DNA from: Amorphophallus konjac
Taxonomy: Eukaryota; Streptophyta; Magnoliopsida; Alismatales; Araceae
Assembly: GCA_022559845.1 (NCBI GenBank)
Contig: CM040125.1
Location: 203,648,102 to 203,712,101, forward strand
Length of the DNA stretch: 64,000 bases
Direction: 5' to 3'
The position numbers and the translations under genes were made by a program. Positions 35,727 through 46,670 of this stretch are shown piece by piece (position 1 is the stretch's first letter; every line of letters begins with the position of its first letter). Under the pieces are notes generated by a model. It saw only the letters and a list, made by a program, of their open reading frames with translations, did not search any database and was not told the origin of the DNA.

Positions 35727-36653
35727 ATGGCACCCTAGAAGAGATCGGTCTTAGAAAGGGAGGAAGCCCGCATCCTAAAAGATGTACGGCACAAGGACAA
35801 GGAAGCCCAGGTTGAAAGAAGGAAAAGAGCCTCTGAGACGAAAATGCTGGCTTAAAGGAAAGTATTGCGCCCTCGTGCGGTTGATTTCAGGAGCATTGAA
35901 AAGAATCCGCCAAGGTTAGTCGAGCTCTTAAAAAAGCAGCCAAATTTAATTTCCTTCATGTCAGATCACCGGAGAGTTTATCATTCCCTAGATCATCAAT
36001 TCTATGCAAATATGGTTGTCAAACATGATGAACTGTACACTGAGGTCAATGGGCATTCTGTTCCTTTAACTCCTTAGTTGATAGGAAAAGCCCTAAATCT
36101 GCCTTGGGATAGTGGGATGTTATATTGAGAAGCCATTTATTCCGAAGAACTTGCATATGAACTCATGACAGATAAAGTAGCAACACCAGGGTGTGTACCC
36201 AAGCTCAATGCAAATGAATTCCCATCCCTTCAGAGAATTTTGCATCACATGATGACCACTATTCTATTGCCAAGATCAGGGTCTAGGGAACAAGTAACCG
36301 ACATGCACAAATTCCTATTTGTTCAATTCATGAGTGGAGAACCGGTCAACTTTCCAGTGGTGACGATGGAGTACATAACCAGCTATAGGAAGTCCAAGAA
36401 CCGAAATTTACCTTATGGAGCTGCTTTAACACCAATTTTTCAGTCTTTGCATATTGACTTGAGTCAGCATGTCAGTCATCCAATTAAGGATGGTGACATC
36501 TATACAATCCCATCCATCTGCACCAACATGGGATATGAAGTGATAAATGGTGTTCTTGTTCGTACTCTTCCGTCAATTGGCATTCAAAACTCCAAGTTTG
36601 ACGATCTCTCTGATTTTCTAAGGCGTCCACACACACCTCCTGCCTCTCCTTGA
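35727..36653 (+). pseudogene. Env-like / plant transposon-protein (Transposase_32-like) frame of element A
   Basis: A single frame runs from ATG 35727 to TGA 36653, interrupted by stops at 35736 (TAG), 35853 (TAA), 36075 (TAG) and 36126 (TGA). About 309 codons. The basic, charged N-terminus (residues 4-45) is followed by a region with the pattern I know from the 'putative plant transposon protein' family (Transposase_32-like): LHHMMTTILLPRSGSREQVTD, then a run ending in VVTMEYI. No clear signal peptide or membrane span is visible, so 'env-like' refers to position (between pol site and PPT) rather than proven function. F has no such frame. The function is unknown. Confidence 0.55.
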
Positions 36654-37346
36654 GATTTTGATCTCTAGCACCCTAGCTCTCATGACCAAGCTAATTAACT
36701 TTTCCCCCTTACCACTCTTTTTGTTGATGACAAAGGGGGAGATGAAATGTGCTATATGTGTGTGGATGATACCATGTGTGGATGTTATGGTTGTGTCTTG
36801 TTATGTGGACACTTTGTGGTTTATGCTTCTGTTTTGGTTATGGTTATGTGTCTTGTGACAATTGGTATCTTAGGGTTAATGCTTATCTTGTGGACATGGG
36901 TGTCTTGTGTTTACTTTTGTGGAGGACTTGGACTTGTTTATTATGTGGACATAGCTGTCCAAATATAGACAGTGGCGGTGGTTGTCTTATGAACAATGCT
37001 GAAGTTAATCAGTTATTTTGAATTAGTGAATGAAACTTTCTGTGGACTTGTGTTTATCATGTGGAATGATCACCTTTGCTTCTATTCTGATATTGTGTCC
37101 ACTTATGATTGGAAATACACTTTTGGATGTTTGATGGATGATTCATCACTAATGCTGCATGGTATTTTAATTTGTGGTTAGAATGCATCATATTCTTGAT
37201 TGTGTTATCAAATGGTCTACAGGATGTCATTCGATTGTTAAGCATGGCTTCACGCCTAGAATGCTAGATGTGAGAAGATGTTCATTGAAATCTTTTTATC
37301 TGTCTACACCTTTTTTGTCAAATTGCACATAGTATTTGTCATCATC
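36654..37346 (+). other. Element A, region between env-like frame and PPT
   Basis: No coding potential; T/G-rich with repeated TTATGTGGAC-like words (36800-37050). An internal polypurine tract GACAAAGGGGGAGATG lies at about 36728-36745. Confidence 0.5.
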
Positions 37347-37359
37347 AAAAAGGGGGAGA
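37347..37359 (+). other. Polypurine tract of element A
   Basis: AAAAAGGGGGAGA directly before the 3' LTR, the same context as the PPT of F (TCAAAAAGGGGGAGAT). Confidence 0.75.
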
Positions 37360-37360
37360 T

Positions 37361-38302
37361 TATTGAACCCCGTGCATAACCATGTCTTAAGGAATTTTTA
37401 TGATGAACTAAATACCATGTGACTGCCCTCCATGTAAACCATTTGCACATGTGGTTGTGGATTTGAAATGAACTAAGCAAACTCCATTTTGTATGAATGG
37501 ACTAGTGTATGTCACGGCCAACAAATTTGATGAAGTTAACTGACATGTAATTTGATATGCTTACAGGAGCTAGTGAGAAAGAATAGTCTCCGACTGAACT
37601 GGGTGAAACTCTTCTAACTCTTCCCTATTTGATTCACTTAACGGTTGTGAAGCAGGATCTTAAGTGTGAAATTAATTGAATAATGAGAGATAGACTTCAA
37701 TGTTTTGAAATTGAGTGATATGGAAGACTAACTTCCAGTATGCAATGTGACAGGTGTGTCGAACAAGCATTGAATATAAAGACCAATTGGAAACCATCCA
37801 ATTGGATCTTCACATGCATATGGACCGACACAAGGATCTCATGTGTGAATTGAAGGGTAAGTTGCTTTGGTTGAATGGTAGGAGGAGGTTAATTGTGAGA
37901 AATGGATGGACATCTCTCAAGGTAATTCCCTAACTATCCCTAATTGGTATATCCATGATTTGGGGTACTTTATACCCATTTCTCTCGTGCATGCATTCAT
38001 ATTCATTGTTTCATCCTCTTTGAATTACCCCTATGCATGTTTTATTTAGTTTGCATTATGTCGGGAAAAGTGTCGACCCCATGGGTCGACACTTTGTCCA
38101 TCGGTCTGGTTTTCCTAGCCGGCCCTCTTATGTCTTCGAACGTGGGGATAAAAAGTTGACCCCAAGGGTCGACCTTTTTATCACTAGGTTCTGTCTGGGT
38201 TTATTTTTCAGAACCCTGGACATAAGTGTCGACCCACAAGGTCGACACTTATTCCGGGACTTTCTGCCGTGGCTTGTTTCCATGCCACAGGTAGAAAGTG
38301 TC
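37361..38302 (+). repeat. 3' LTR of element A, 5' part
   Basis: Starts TATTGAACCCC where the family would have TGTT (one base changed). Carries three GTCGACC palindromes at 38067-38252. Interrupted near 38302 by G; the remainder is right of the window. The overlap with the 5' LTR piece (1284-1825) is not represented, so LTR identity cannot be measured. Confidence 0.6.
38067..38252 (+). repeat. Three GTCGACC palindromes in element A's 3' LTR
   Basis: Palindromes at 38067-38095 (arms AAAGTGTCGACCC / GGGTCGACACTTT), 38150-38178 (arms AAAAAGTTGACCC / GGGTCGACCTTTT, imperfect) and 38222-38252 (arms ATAAGTGTCGACC / GGTCGACACTTAT). Confidence 0.7.
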
Positions 38303-39831
38303 TGTAAGGTTTCGATCAGAGGCAGCGGAAACAACGAAACCCTAAGAGGCGGATCGTTGCTGGCGTTCAAAATCAAAAACTATTTCAGCGAAGAACCCGC
38401 TTAGGAAGAACAGTTCTATACCTTGGCGGGATTAATTAATTCCCAGATGCCCGAAGACGATCGAGTAGAGGCTCGTCGGGCAGCTAGGCATCCAAATGTC
38501 CGGCCTCTAGATGTATCCACACGAGCAGCGGGAACAGACGGGGTCTCCTTCTCAATCTCCACACGTCGGCCACTCCTCAGCACCACCATCCACCGCCATA
38601 GGAGGAGGAGAGAGAGAGGGGTGCACCCATGTCAGGGAGGAGAGAGAGGGGGGGGCGGCCAGGGGAGGAACCCTAATGCTTGGCTAGGGTTTCTCTCCTC
38701 AGCGTGTATTTATAGACTCTGGCATTTTTCACAAAAACCTAGAAACAGTCATTAATTACCGTCCTAATCCATCTTTTCCACTACTCTATTGTGTGTGACC
38801 CTCTAGGCCCAATAGTCTGTTTGGTTTTCTGGCTCATTAAGCTAAGAACTCTTCTTAACTTAATTAATTATAATCCAATAACTCTTAATTGATTTAACAG
38901 GCTTTCCGACCACGAACGGCACCAAGCAACACCTCGTGATCCCAAATGACTTTGGGAGGGATGCCACCCATATTGAACCTTTCCGTCATCAGATTCCACA
39001 CAGTTATAGATCCTCATTCATACAATGCTCCAATCAGAATTAGGGTACGGTCAAACTGTCAAACCCTAAAGCATCCTAATCTTATGGACCCTTGTACTCT
39101 TAAGTACAGTTCACTAGAAAACTCCTTTTCTCAGTGAACCCCCATACCCTGGTCAGGGATTTCTAAGTACATGTCCATAGAGCATTCTCTCTCTTAATCC
39201 ATGTAGAGAGTGAATGATCCATTGTTGTCCACCAAAGTGTTTTCACATGAATCCCACTGAGTCCGAATAGCTAACTATTAAGAACCACAAGATTGAAGTT
39301 CATAAGTCAGCAATCAAATGCTCAGTGGAGTCCATGCAAAACCTCTTTAGTGACTCAGGTCAAAGATCCAACTATGCTACTGTGGCACTAGAATCTCCTG
39401 ATTGACAGTCAGCATGATTACCATTCAGTAATTCTAGATCGGGTCAGTTCAGTGAACTCATTCCACTAACGAGCACCTGCACGTGTACCTTGATGTCACC
39501 ACACCGGTGATTATGAGATCGACCACCCTCATCACATGAGTGAGCACCATGTGCACCGGTCTATCCGGATCTTCAATGTCCCTTCTTGAAGATCCTACGA
39601 CCAGGAACATTTAGAATATAAACATCTAGATGACTGATCTCATTATCACAATCTCATCATGATCCAGTCATCATAACTCATATTCAAGGACTTCATCATA
39701 TTACAACAAACATACTATAACGTGCTAAGAATATAATGAAGAAAATGCCATTAGCATATTGAATGAAATTGTACAAGAAATGTCACCATCACAACACTTG
39801 TGATTGGCTTGAAGGGCATACATCTCTAACA
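38303..39831 (-). repeat. 3' LTR of element G
   Basis: About 1.53 kb, terminal TGTTAG...TTACA on the minus strand, with TATAAATA at 38707-38714 (minus). No reading frame of note. Confidence 0.75.
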
Positions 39832-39843
39832 ATCTCCCACTTG
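39832..39843 (-). other. Polypurine tract of element G
   Basis: The minus strand reads CAAGTGGGAGAT directly before the LTR start. Confidence 0.75.
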
Positions 39844-39845
39844 CA

Positions 39846-40687
39846 CTAAAGCCAATCACCCACATGCTTGATCCCCATCAGCCCAAGGTGACGCTCAAAC
39901 ACACTTTGAGATAAAGGCTTAGTCAATGGATCTACAATATTATCAGCAGAAGATACTCTATCTACTATCACATCTCCTCTAGCTATAATCTCTCTGAGCA
40001 AGTGATAACGCCGCAGAATGTGCTTGGACTTCTGATGAGACCTCGGCTCCTTTGCTTGCGCAATTGCCCCATTGTTGTCACAAAACATGGGGACAGGATC
40101 AGAGATGCTTGGGACAACTCCCAATCCATCAATGAACTTCTTCATCCAGACCGCCTCCTTTGACGCCTCGGCAGCAGCTATGTACTCGGCCTCGGTTGTT
40201 GAATCAGCAGTGGTTTCTTGTTTGGAACTCTTCCAACTCACTGCCCCACCATTGAGAGTAAAAATGAACCCAGAGGTTGACTTGCTGTCATCTTTGTCAG
40301 ACTGGAAACTAGAGTCAGTGTATCCTCTCAGTTTCAAGTCCTCTCCTCCATAAACCAGAAATAGATCCTTAGTCCTTCTCAAGTACTTAAGGATACATTT
40401 CACAGCTATCCAGTGTTGTTCACCTGGATCCGCTTGATACCTACTCGTAACACTGAGAGCATAAGCTATATCAGGCCTAGTACACAACATCGCGTACATG
40501 ATGGACCCTATGGCAGAGGCATAGGGAACCCTACTCATGTACTCCCTCTCTTCTGGAGTTTTAGGGGACATCTCCTTAAAGAGGTAAACTCCATGTCTAA
40601 TCGGTATTAGACCTCTTTTGGAGTCTTCCATGCCAAACCTTTTAACAATGGTGTGACACGCCATTCCTGACGTCTCCCGAGAAAGTC
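39846..40687 (-). pseudogene. pol: Element G pol, C-terminal part: end of reverse transcriptase and RNase H
   Basis: About 275 codons with recognisable copia sequence: KRFGMEDSKRG, then EMSPKTPEE, the thumb/connection region (SAIGSIMYAMLCTRPDIAYA) and RNase H with GYTDSSFQSD, STTEAEYIAA and FCDNNGAI. Ends at a natural stop 39846-39848. Upstream of about 40687 the open frame continues to 40820 but similarity stops, because that part belongs to H. The segment LSRETSGMACHT before KRF departs slightly from the usual YIDK pattern. Confidence 0.82.
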
Positions 40688-40910
40688 TGATATTACTATA
40701 CAACGCCCCGCAACGGCTTACGCATTTTGAATCGCTCGAGTGCTTCCTTTTCTTGAGTCTTCTTCCGCCCTTTTCGGCATCCGGAATCGTCTCGTCACGG
40801 CATTCGGATGGCATCAACACCAGTCAGACGCATCAGGAGGTTCGGGAACCAAGAAGGGTGTCTGCCGGGCGGCCGCCAACGCTTGTCCGAGGACCCGGGT
40901 GGGTCTTGAT

Positions 40911-41543
40911 GGGGGCGTCCAGGCCCCTAGACGCCCCCATTCTTTTAATTTTTTTTATTTTTATTTTTCAAAACCCAAAACACAAATAAAAAATAATATA
41001 TTAATGGAGGCGTCCAGGCCCCTGGACGCCTCCATAAAAACAAATATAAAAATATATATATATATGCCAGTTGGCATAAAAAGACAAAATAAAATAAAAA
41101 AATGATATATTAATGGAGGCATCCAGGCCCCTGGACGCCTCCATAAAAACAAAAATAAAAAATATATAATGCCAGCTTTGGCATAAAAAGATAAAACAAA
41201 AACAAAAATAATATATTTATGGAGGCGTCCAGGCCCCTGGACGCCTCCATCAACTCCCTCACGGGCACCGCCCACCGAACGACGGTTTGTCGTGTGTGAA
41301 AAAAGCTAAATTATGGAGACGTCCAGCCCGCTGGACGCTCCCATTTCAAAATCAAGAGGCGCCGCTCACAAAACTACGCGTTGTGTCAAACCGCATGTGG
41401 CCGTCGGTGGTGTTCGGTGGACCTGTTAGGGGCGTCCGGGGCCGTGGACGCCTCCACAAAAATATTCTGAAAAAATTAATAAAAATAGAATAAAATATTA
41501 GTTCGGCCCTGATGGAGGTGTCCAGGGTCTTGGACGCCTCCAC
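40911..41543 (+). repeat. Seven GGAGGCGTCC palindromes in H's LTR
   Basis: Near-perfect palindromes of 28-30 bp with arms TGGAGGCGTCCAGG/CCTGGACGCCTCCA at 40911, 41005, 41114, 41220, 41314, 41428 and 41512, spaced about 84-114 bp and separated by A/T-rich spacers that are partly repeated (41040-41220). The array ends 12 bp before the TATA box. Confidence 0.88.
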
Positions 41544-41555
41544 CCTCCGGAGCCC

Positions 41556-41563
41556 TATAAATA
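41556..41563 (+). promoter_or_regulatory. TATA box of element H
   Basis: CCCTATAAATAGAGACC immediately downstream of the last palindrome; likely start of the genomic RNA about 30 bp further on. Confidence 0.65.
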
Positions 41564-42185
41564 GAGACCCACCCCCTCAGTTCTGGAAGAGCTTCAAAGA
41601 GATCCGATAGGCTGCCGGAGCCCAGAGGCTACCGGAGTCATTTTCTAACCCGTGGGGTCTTTTGTAGGTGGAGGTTCTGCCGGCTTCTCGGGTGCCCACG
41701 CTCGCGAGAGGAAGGTCATCTTCATCCACCGCGCTTCCACGTCGTCCCTACGCTGCCGGAGCTCCGCCGGATCTCACCCTCGGCTCCTCCAATAAGCCAT
41801 TTCTTCCCCTTTTTCTCCATAGTTCTTTACATTCATCATACTGCATCCTCTATCTCCTTACATAAGGGCGTCGTCTCTTGCATACTTCTTGCATTCATCA
41901 TCGCATTTTCCTCCTACTCGAGTCCGAGAGGGGTTTAAAACCACACCAACCAGGTGTGTGTCAGGTCACAATCTCGTTACTTTTATTGCAAGGAATTGTT
42001 ACTACACTGCCATTTTCTAATTCTGTTCGTTTATTGTCTACTGTTTTACAAGGGTAACCAAGGAAAGCCCTCTCCGTCGGCCGGCCGAAGGGGGAGGAAG
42101 AAGCAACCCGCCATCTCCCGCTCTTGAGGTATGCGCGATCACTTTCTTTATTTTGGGGTCTTTTGGCCCTTGGCGATCACATCTT

Positions 42186-42580
42186 GTTCTCGAGGCCGCG
42201 GCAAGTCACTTCCCCAATGGCCGTTTAAATTTTCCGTTCTTATATTCTCTTTATATTCTGTTATATTCTTATCTATTCATGTTCTCGAGGCCGCGGCGAG
42301 TCACTTCCCCAATGGCCGTTTAAAATTCCCGTTCTTATATGTTATATTCTTATCTATTCATGTTCTCGAGGCCGCGGCGAGTCACTTCCCCAATGGCTGT
42401 TTAAATTCCCGCTCTTTATATTCTTATATTCTGTTATATTTTTATCTGCTCATATTCTCGAGGCCGCGGCGAGTCACTTCCCCAATGGCCGTTTCAATTC
42501 TTGCTATTTAATTTCTGCACCATTCCCGTCCCCCCGAGGTCACGGCGAGTCACTTCCCGCTATGGCCGTTTAACCCCCAT
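42186..42580 (+). repeat. Tandem repeat (five copies, 78-95 bp) in H's LTR
   Basis: Copies start at 42186, 42281, 42362, 42453 and about 42531. The conserved core is CGAGGCCGCGGCGAGTCAC followed by TTCCCCAATGGCCG; the spacers are T-rich. The fifth copy is diverged. Confidence 0.85.
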
Positions 42581-42741
42581 ATCTTGCTATATTACATTTG
42601 TCCCGCTCGCCCCGCCGGAGCAATCTCCCGTGGTGGCCCCTTCTCTTTTCTCTTATTTCTGTGTTGCAGCAAACAAAAAGAAGGAGCCCGCGCGCTCCGC
42701 GTCCTCATCGCACCCCGAACCGCGTGACGTCACTCACAGAT

Positions 42742-42760
42742 TGGCGATCATGGTGGGACC
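42742..42760 (+). other. Candidate primer binding site of element H
   Basis: TGGCGATCATGGTGGGACC three bases after ...CTCACA. The TGGCG start is usual for plant gypsy elements of this group and differs from the iMet sites of the other elements; I cannot name the tRNA. Confidence 0.5.
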
Positions 42761-43335
42761 TCTACTGCTTCCTTTTGGCTACCCTTGCAAGTTCGGCACC
42801 ATCCGTGCCTCTCCACCTTGGCGCCCGCGTGCGCCCCCGTCGTGCTCACGGCAGCACTGTCAGTTTTGATTGGTTGTTTGTTTATTACATGTCTGTTATT
42901 TCTGTTGTTTTCCCACTTCATATCTCTGTCAGCATTTCGTTGCATGCATCCATCCCTCTTTTCTATCCTTTTTTTGTTTTTTTGAGGATCACCCTTTCCT
43001 GGTGAAGGAAGGACTCTCCGTTTGAGAATTTCTCTCAACGGACTAGAATCTCCTCCACTGGGACCTCCGTAAGTCCCCGACATCGAAGAATCTCCTCTTC
43101 GTTCACTGGGCTGGTTGTACCATTGAAGTTCCCCGAAGTTAGTCATTTCATTCGTGGTGAGACGAGAGACCCTAGCTGACACGGCGGTGAAACAAAAATA
43201 AACTAGGGTCCCCATTTTGTGTGAACTTCGGATCTCGCTAAAAATACAAAAAAAAAATCATCAAAATCAAAACACAAAAAAAAGGCGTAAAGGCATCCAC
43301 TTGTTTGATAATCTCTGCTACCTGCTTGCTAGTGT
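42761..43335 (+). other. Leader of element H
   Basis: Untranslated region between PBS and gag; pyrimidine-rich to 43000, A-rich at 43235-43285. No gene seen. Confidence 0.5.
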
Positions 43336-46300
43336 ATGTTTTTGCGTTCTGGGAAAACTGTGAACATGGCTCACGAGTCTTTTGAGGAGAACCACCCTAG
43401 TCGTGGTTTGTCAGCCGACCCGCGAGTCTATGCTATGGACTCGGGTCCTTCTCATGAACACTCGCATGAGGTGCAGGTTATTGCCGGGGACACATCCCCA
43501 CCGCAGGATATCTCTTCCTTACTGGGCGTCCTCGCCAACACGGAGCTTACCTCTGAACAGCTCCGGGCCTTCTAGGCCATTCTAAAAGGGAAATCTGTTT
43601 CCCCCACGCCCCAGGAATCAACTCCGGTCATCGCACCTCTCCAAGAGTCCGTGCAGGCCATTCCATCTCCTCCATTGGCGCAAGCCATCCAGTCTCCCTC
43701 GCTTCAAGGACAAGCGAGCCAACAACCACCCTCATTCCAGTTCCCGTTACAATCTCAAACTCCCGTTGTTCCCCACACACCGCTTCAGCCAGGGCCAACT
43801 GTCGGCGGTCCGACAGCTCCCTCTCATTCCGAGTTCCCCCCTCAAGTCTCCGGGAGACAGTTTCTCCCCCAGTGGCAAGTGCCACCTTCACCTCCAGAGG
43901 AGCTCGCCCAATCGCTCCTCAATAGGTTCAATCGCATGGACGAGCAGTTTCAAAATCTGAAAAGGATGGTGGACGTGAAAGTCACCCCGGAGGTTGCTTT
44001 GCCAATCCTTCCCGTCATTCATCTTCCTCCCTCCGAAATGCCCACGTACCGCAGATACAATGGTACCGGCAACCCCTTCATTCACCTCAAGGATTTCATG
44101 TATGAATCCTCCTATTGGCAAAACGATCAGAGGTCCCTGGCATACCTCTTTCGGAGATCATTGGATGGTCCCGCGCTTGAGTGGTTCTATTCCTTGGAGC
44201 CCCGCTAGGCCGAGAATTTTGAAATAGTCCAGAGAAAGTTCTTGCAGAAATATAGGGATAGGGTCGGTCCCTCACTCTCCATTACCGACCTAGTGGCCGA
44301 AAAGATGAAGCCCGATGAGGATTTTGTCTGCTATGCTGATAGATGGAGGTCTCTGGCGGAAAGAATAAGGGACACCCTCTCCGAGCCCGAACAAGTGAAG
44401 ATGATTGTGTCTAATGCAACCCCACAGTTCAGACACGTCCTGGCCATGAATAAACTTACTACAATGGAGGAACTCTATGAAAGGGCCCAATACATCCAAA
44501 CCCAGTTAAAAGACTCCCCCATTATCAACATGTTTGAGTCGTCGAAGCCCAAAGTGGTCAGAAAGACAGGCGCTGGTGTCCCGGGCGGAGCCACAGAAGG
44601 GGTCGTCACAAATGAGCAAGTGGGTGCGGTCAACAATGCCAACTATGCGGTCAACCCAAGGCCTCCACAAATGCCCCGACTTCCCCTCCAACCAGGTCCT
44701 TTCCCTCTTAGTCCTCCACCCCAAAATAATCCACCCCAGGATAATATGCCTCCATTACGTCAACCCCAGCAACAACAACCACAACCTCAGCAACAACAAC
44801 CACCACTTCAGTACAACCAAGTTCCACCCCCGGGGAACTATTGTCCCCAACAGCAACAAAGGAGGCCGCTCGGTCCCAAGAGAGCCTACTATCCACCATT
44901 GCCAGAAACCTTAGTAGACATTTTTAATGCCCTCATGGCACCAAACCAACTCGCCCTACCCAGAGAAAGGCCCGTGTGGCCCACAAATGTTGATACCTCC
45001 AAATACTGCGTCTACCACAGGCAGCCAGGACACACAGTAGATTACTGCTTCTATTTCAAAGATTACATCCACGATATGAATGATGAACATCAAATAGATT
45101 GGGATGAAATGAGACGATACGTCGCCGCTCTTAAGGCTAGGAGACCTCCTCATAGGTCACAGCAGCAGTTACAACAACAACAGCAGCAGCAACCACAACA
45201 ACAACAACAGCCTCAGCAGGCCCCACAACAACAGCCCGACATGGGCATAATCCAGAATCCATTACCGGAGCACCAACAACCCAATCATCAGGTTAACCCC
45301 ATCACCTCCTTCCCGGAAGTCGGGAGAGAGCAGGTGTGGCACCAGGAAAGTACCTCCATTCTTTCTACCGCCAATCCTATCATCACGCAACACCCTTGCC
45401 TTGCCCGGGTAGCACCTCTCTCTCATCAACCCGCGTTAGTATCGCCTTCACCATTTCCACTACCATTACGCCCTCTCATCCGTACCCCGATCTCCTATCA
45501 ACCGACACTCTCCACTACGCCTTCACACCCTCTCATCTTCTCTCACTCCCCCACTTTACCATCCACCTCTACCACATTTTCCCCTACGCCTTCTAAACCC
45601 CTTATCATCCGTCAACCATACATAACCCCGTCTTTCTTTACCGTATCACCACTAATGCCTTCAAAACCACTCATTACTCATCGCCCACCTCAAAATCATT
45701 GCCCATTTCAAGCCCTACCCACTTCTACTTCGTCTCCACCTCCACCTTCCAGACCCCTTATCCTTCATAATCCACGCGATATCCCCTCTACCTCCACCAT
45801 GCCTCCACCTAACAAACCCCTCATCAGAATCCCTTCTCCCGTCATCACCCCTGCTTCATCGACCATTCCTCCACCACTACCCCTCAAACCTCTGTTAAAA
45901 CCCACTACTACCCCCACAGAGGTACAAAAGCCGCAGGTAATGGTGCTCCGGAGTGGAAGGATTTTCCACAGGGTTTTCCCCCACAACAGTCAGAATCTTG
46001 AACAATCTCAGCCAGAGAAGGATGATGGAGAACAACCAGAAAAAGCTATCCCTGGAACACAGTATGATCTATTAAAACATTTGGACAAGACGCCTACTCG
46101 GATCTCCATCCTGGAGCTTCTTCAAAGATCCACATCCCACCAGGCAGCCTTAATGGAGTACCTTCAAAGAGTCATGGTTAATGAAGACCTCCCCATAGAG
46201 AAGATTTCGACCGTCCTGACCCCAACAGACACACAACCGGCCATCATGTTCCACAACTATGAGCTCGCTCCCAAGGAAGCTCGGAAATATGCATTGTGCA

Positions 46301-46670
46301 TTTCAATAAAAATCAATGGGGTATCCATAAACCCGTGTCTTGTGGACACGGGTGCGTCCATAAATGTGATCTCCATGAGCACTCTTCAGTTGTGTGGGAT
46401 CGACGAGGAACAAATAAGACCTTTCTCGATCACGGTCACGGCCTATGACAATAGCAAAAGGCCGCCGCAGGGGATGATTATTCTGAAGGCAGAACTAGGC
46501 CCCATGTCAATTCCCACGGAATTCCATGTCCTCGACATAGACCCCACATTCAAGGCTATACTGGGTCGCCCTTACATCGAAGCCATGGACGCTGTGCCTT
46601 CCACCAACCATCAGTGCATGAAGTTTCCTTACAATGGGAGAATTATTAAAGTGGTCAGTACACCTTGTTG
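43336..46670 (+). pseudogene. gag: Element H gag and protease (two in-frame TAG, then broken by solo LTR I)
   Basis: One frame from ATG 43336 to 46670, interrupted by TAG at 43573 and 44206, both fitting former Gln codons (CAG). A Pro/Gln-rich leader is followed by the gag core at 44040-44520 (RRYNGTGNPFIHLKDF, ALEWFYSLEP, MEELYERAQ). Then come a Gln-rich linker (45160-45240 contains a CAA/CAG run), a zinc box of the Tat kind, CVYHRQPGHTVDYC (45007-45048), a 500-bp Pro/Ser/Thr-rich stretch, and aspartic protease with CLVDTGASINVI (active Asp 46345). The frame ends in LTR I after KVVSTP and resumes at 48896. Confidence 0.85.

Larger units (their letters stand above)
1284..38302 (+). mobile_element. 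Element A: Sirevirus-like Ty1/copia host element, non-autonomous, carrying nested insertions
   Basis: The element is assembled from 5' LTR end (1284-1825), iMet-type PBS (1828), gag (1896-2897 and 21758-22569), long 3' non-coding block (22570-25045), env-like pseudogene (35727-36653), PPT (37347-37359) and 3' LTR start (37361-38302). Interrupting pieces are C and F inside, B in the 5' LTR and G in the 3' LTR. No protease, integrase, reverse transcriptase or RNase H is found between gag and the 3' block, so A depended on another element for pol. Family assignment rests on gag coiled coil and CCHC knuckles, the GPKMAWVPK-type gag end, several AGGGGGAG tracts and close similarity of 22900-23700 to the same region of Sirevirus F (27700-28450, inverted). 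Both LTRs extend beyond the window or into insertions. The assembly is inference; the parts are seen directly. Confidence 0.75.
38303..40687 (-). mobile_element. Element G: Ty1/copia fragment (3' LTR plus end of pol)
   Basis: The minus strand runs from pol through PPT to LTR. The LTR is 38303-39831 (minus-strand start TGTTAGAGATGTATGCCC). Pol is cut at about 40687, where the Tat element H begins; the 5' part presumably lies beyond H, outside the window. It entered A's 3' LTR; the target duplication cannot be checked here. The left boundary could instead be at 38299. Confidence 0.8.
40688..42738 (+). repeat. 5' LTR of element H
   Basis: Right end (CTCACA) is set by the PBS; left end by the loss of G similarity (TGATATTACT at 40688), so it is approximate. 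Order: seven hairpins (40911-41543), TATA box (41556), then a tandem repeat in the transcribed part (42186-42580). No second LTR is in the window to confirm the ends. Confidence 0.6.

Noticed and set aside
40740..41275. Frames on both strands around the palindromes of H's LTR
   Set aside because: Palindromic DNA gives similar peptides on both strands; the sequence is promoter-proximal LTR.
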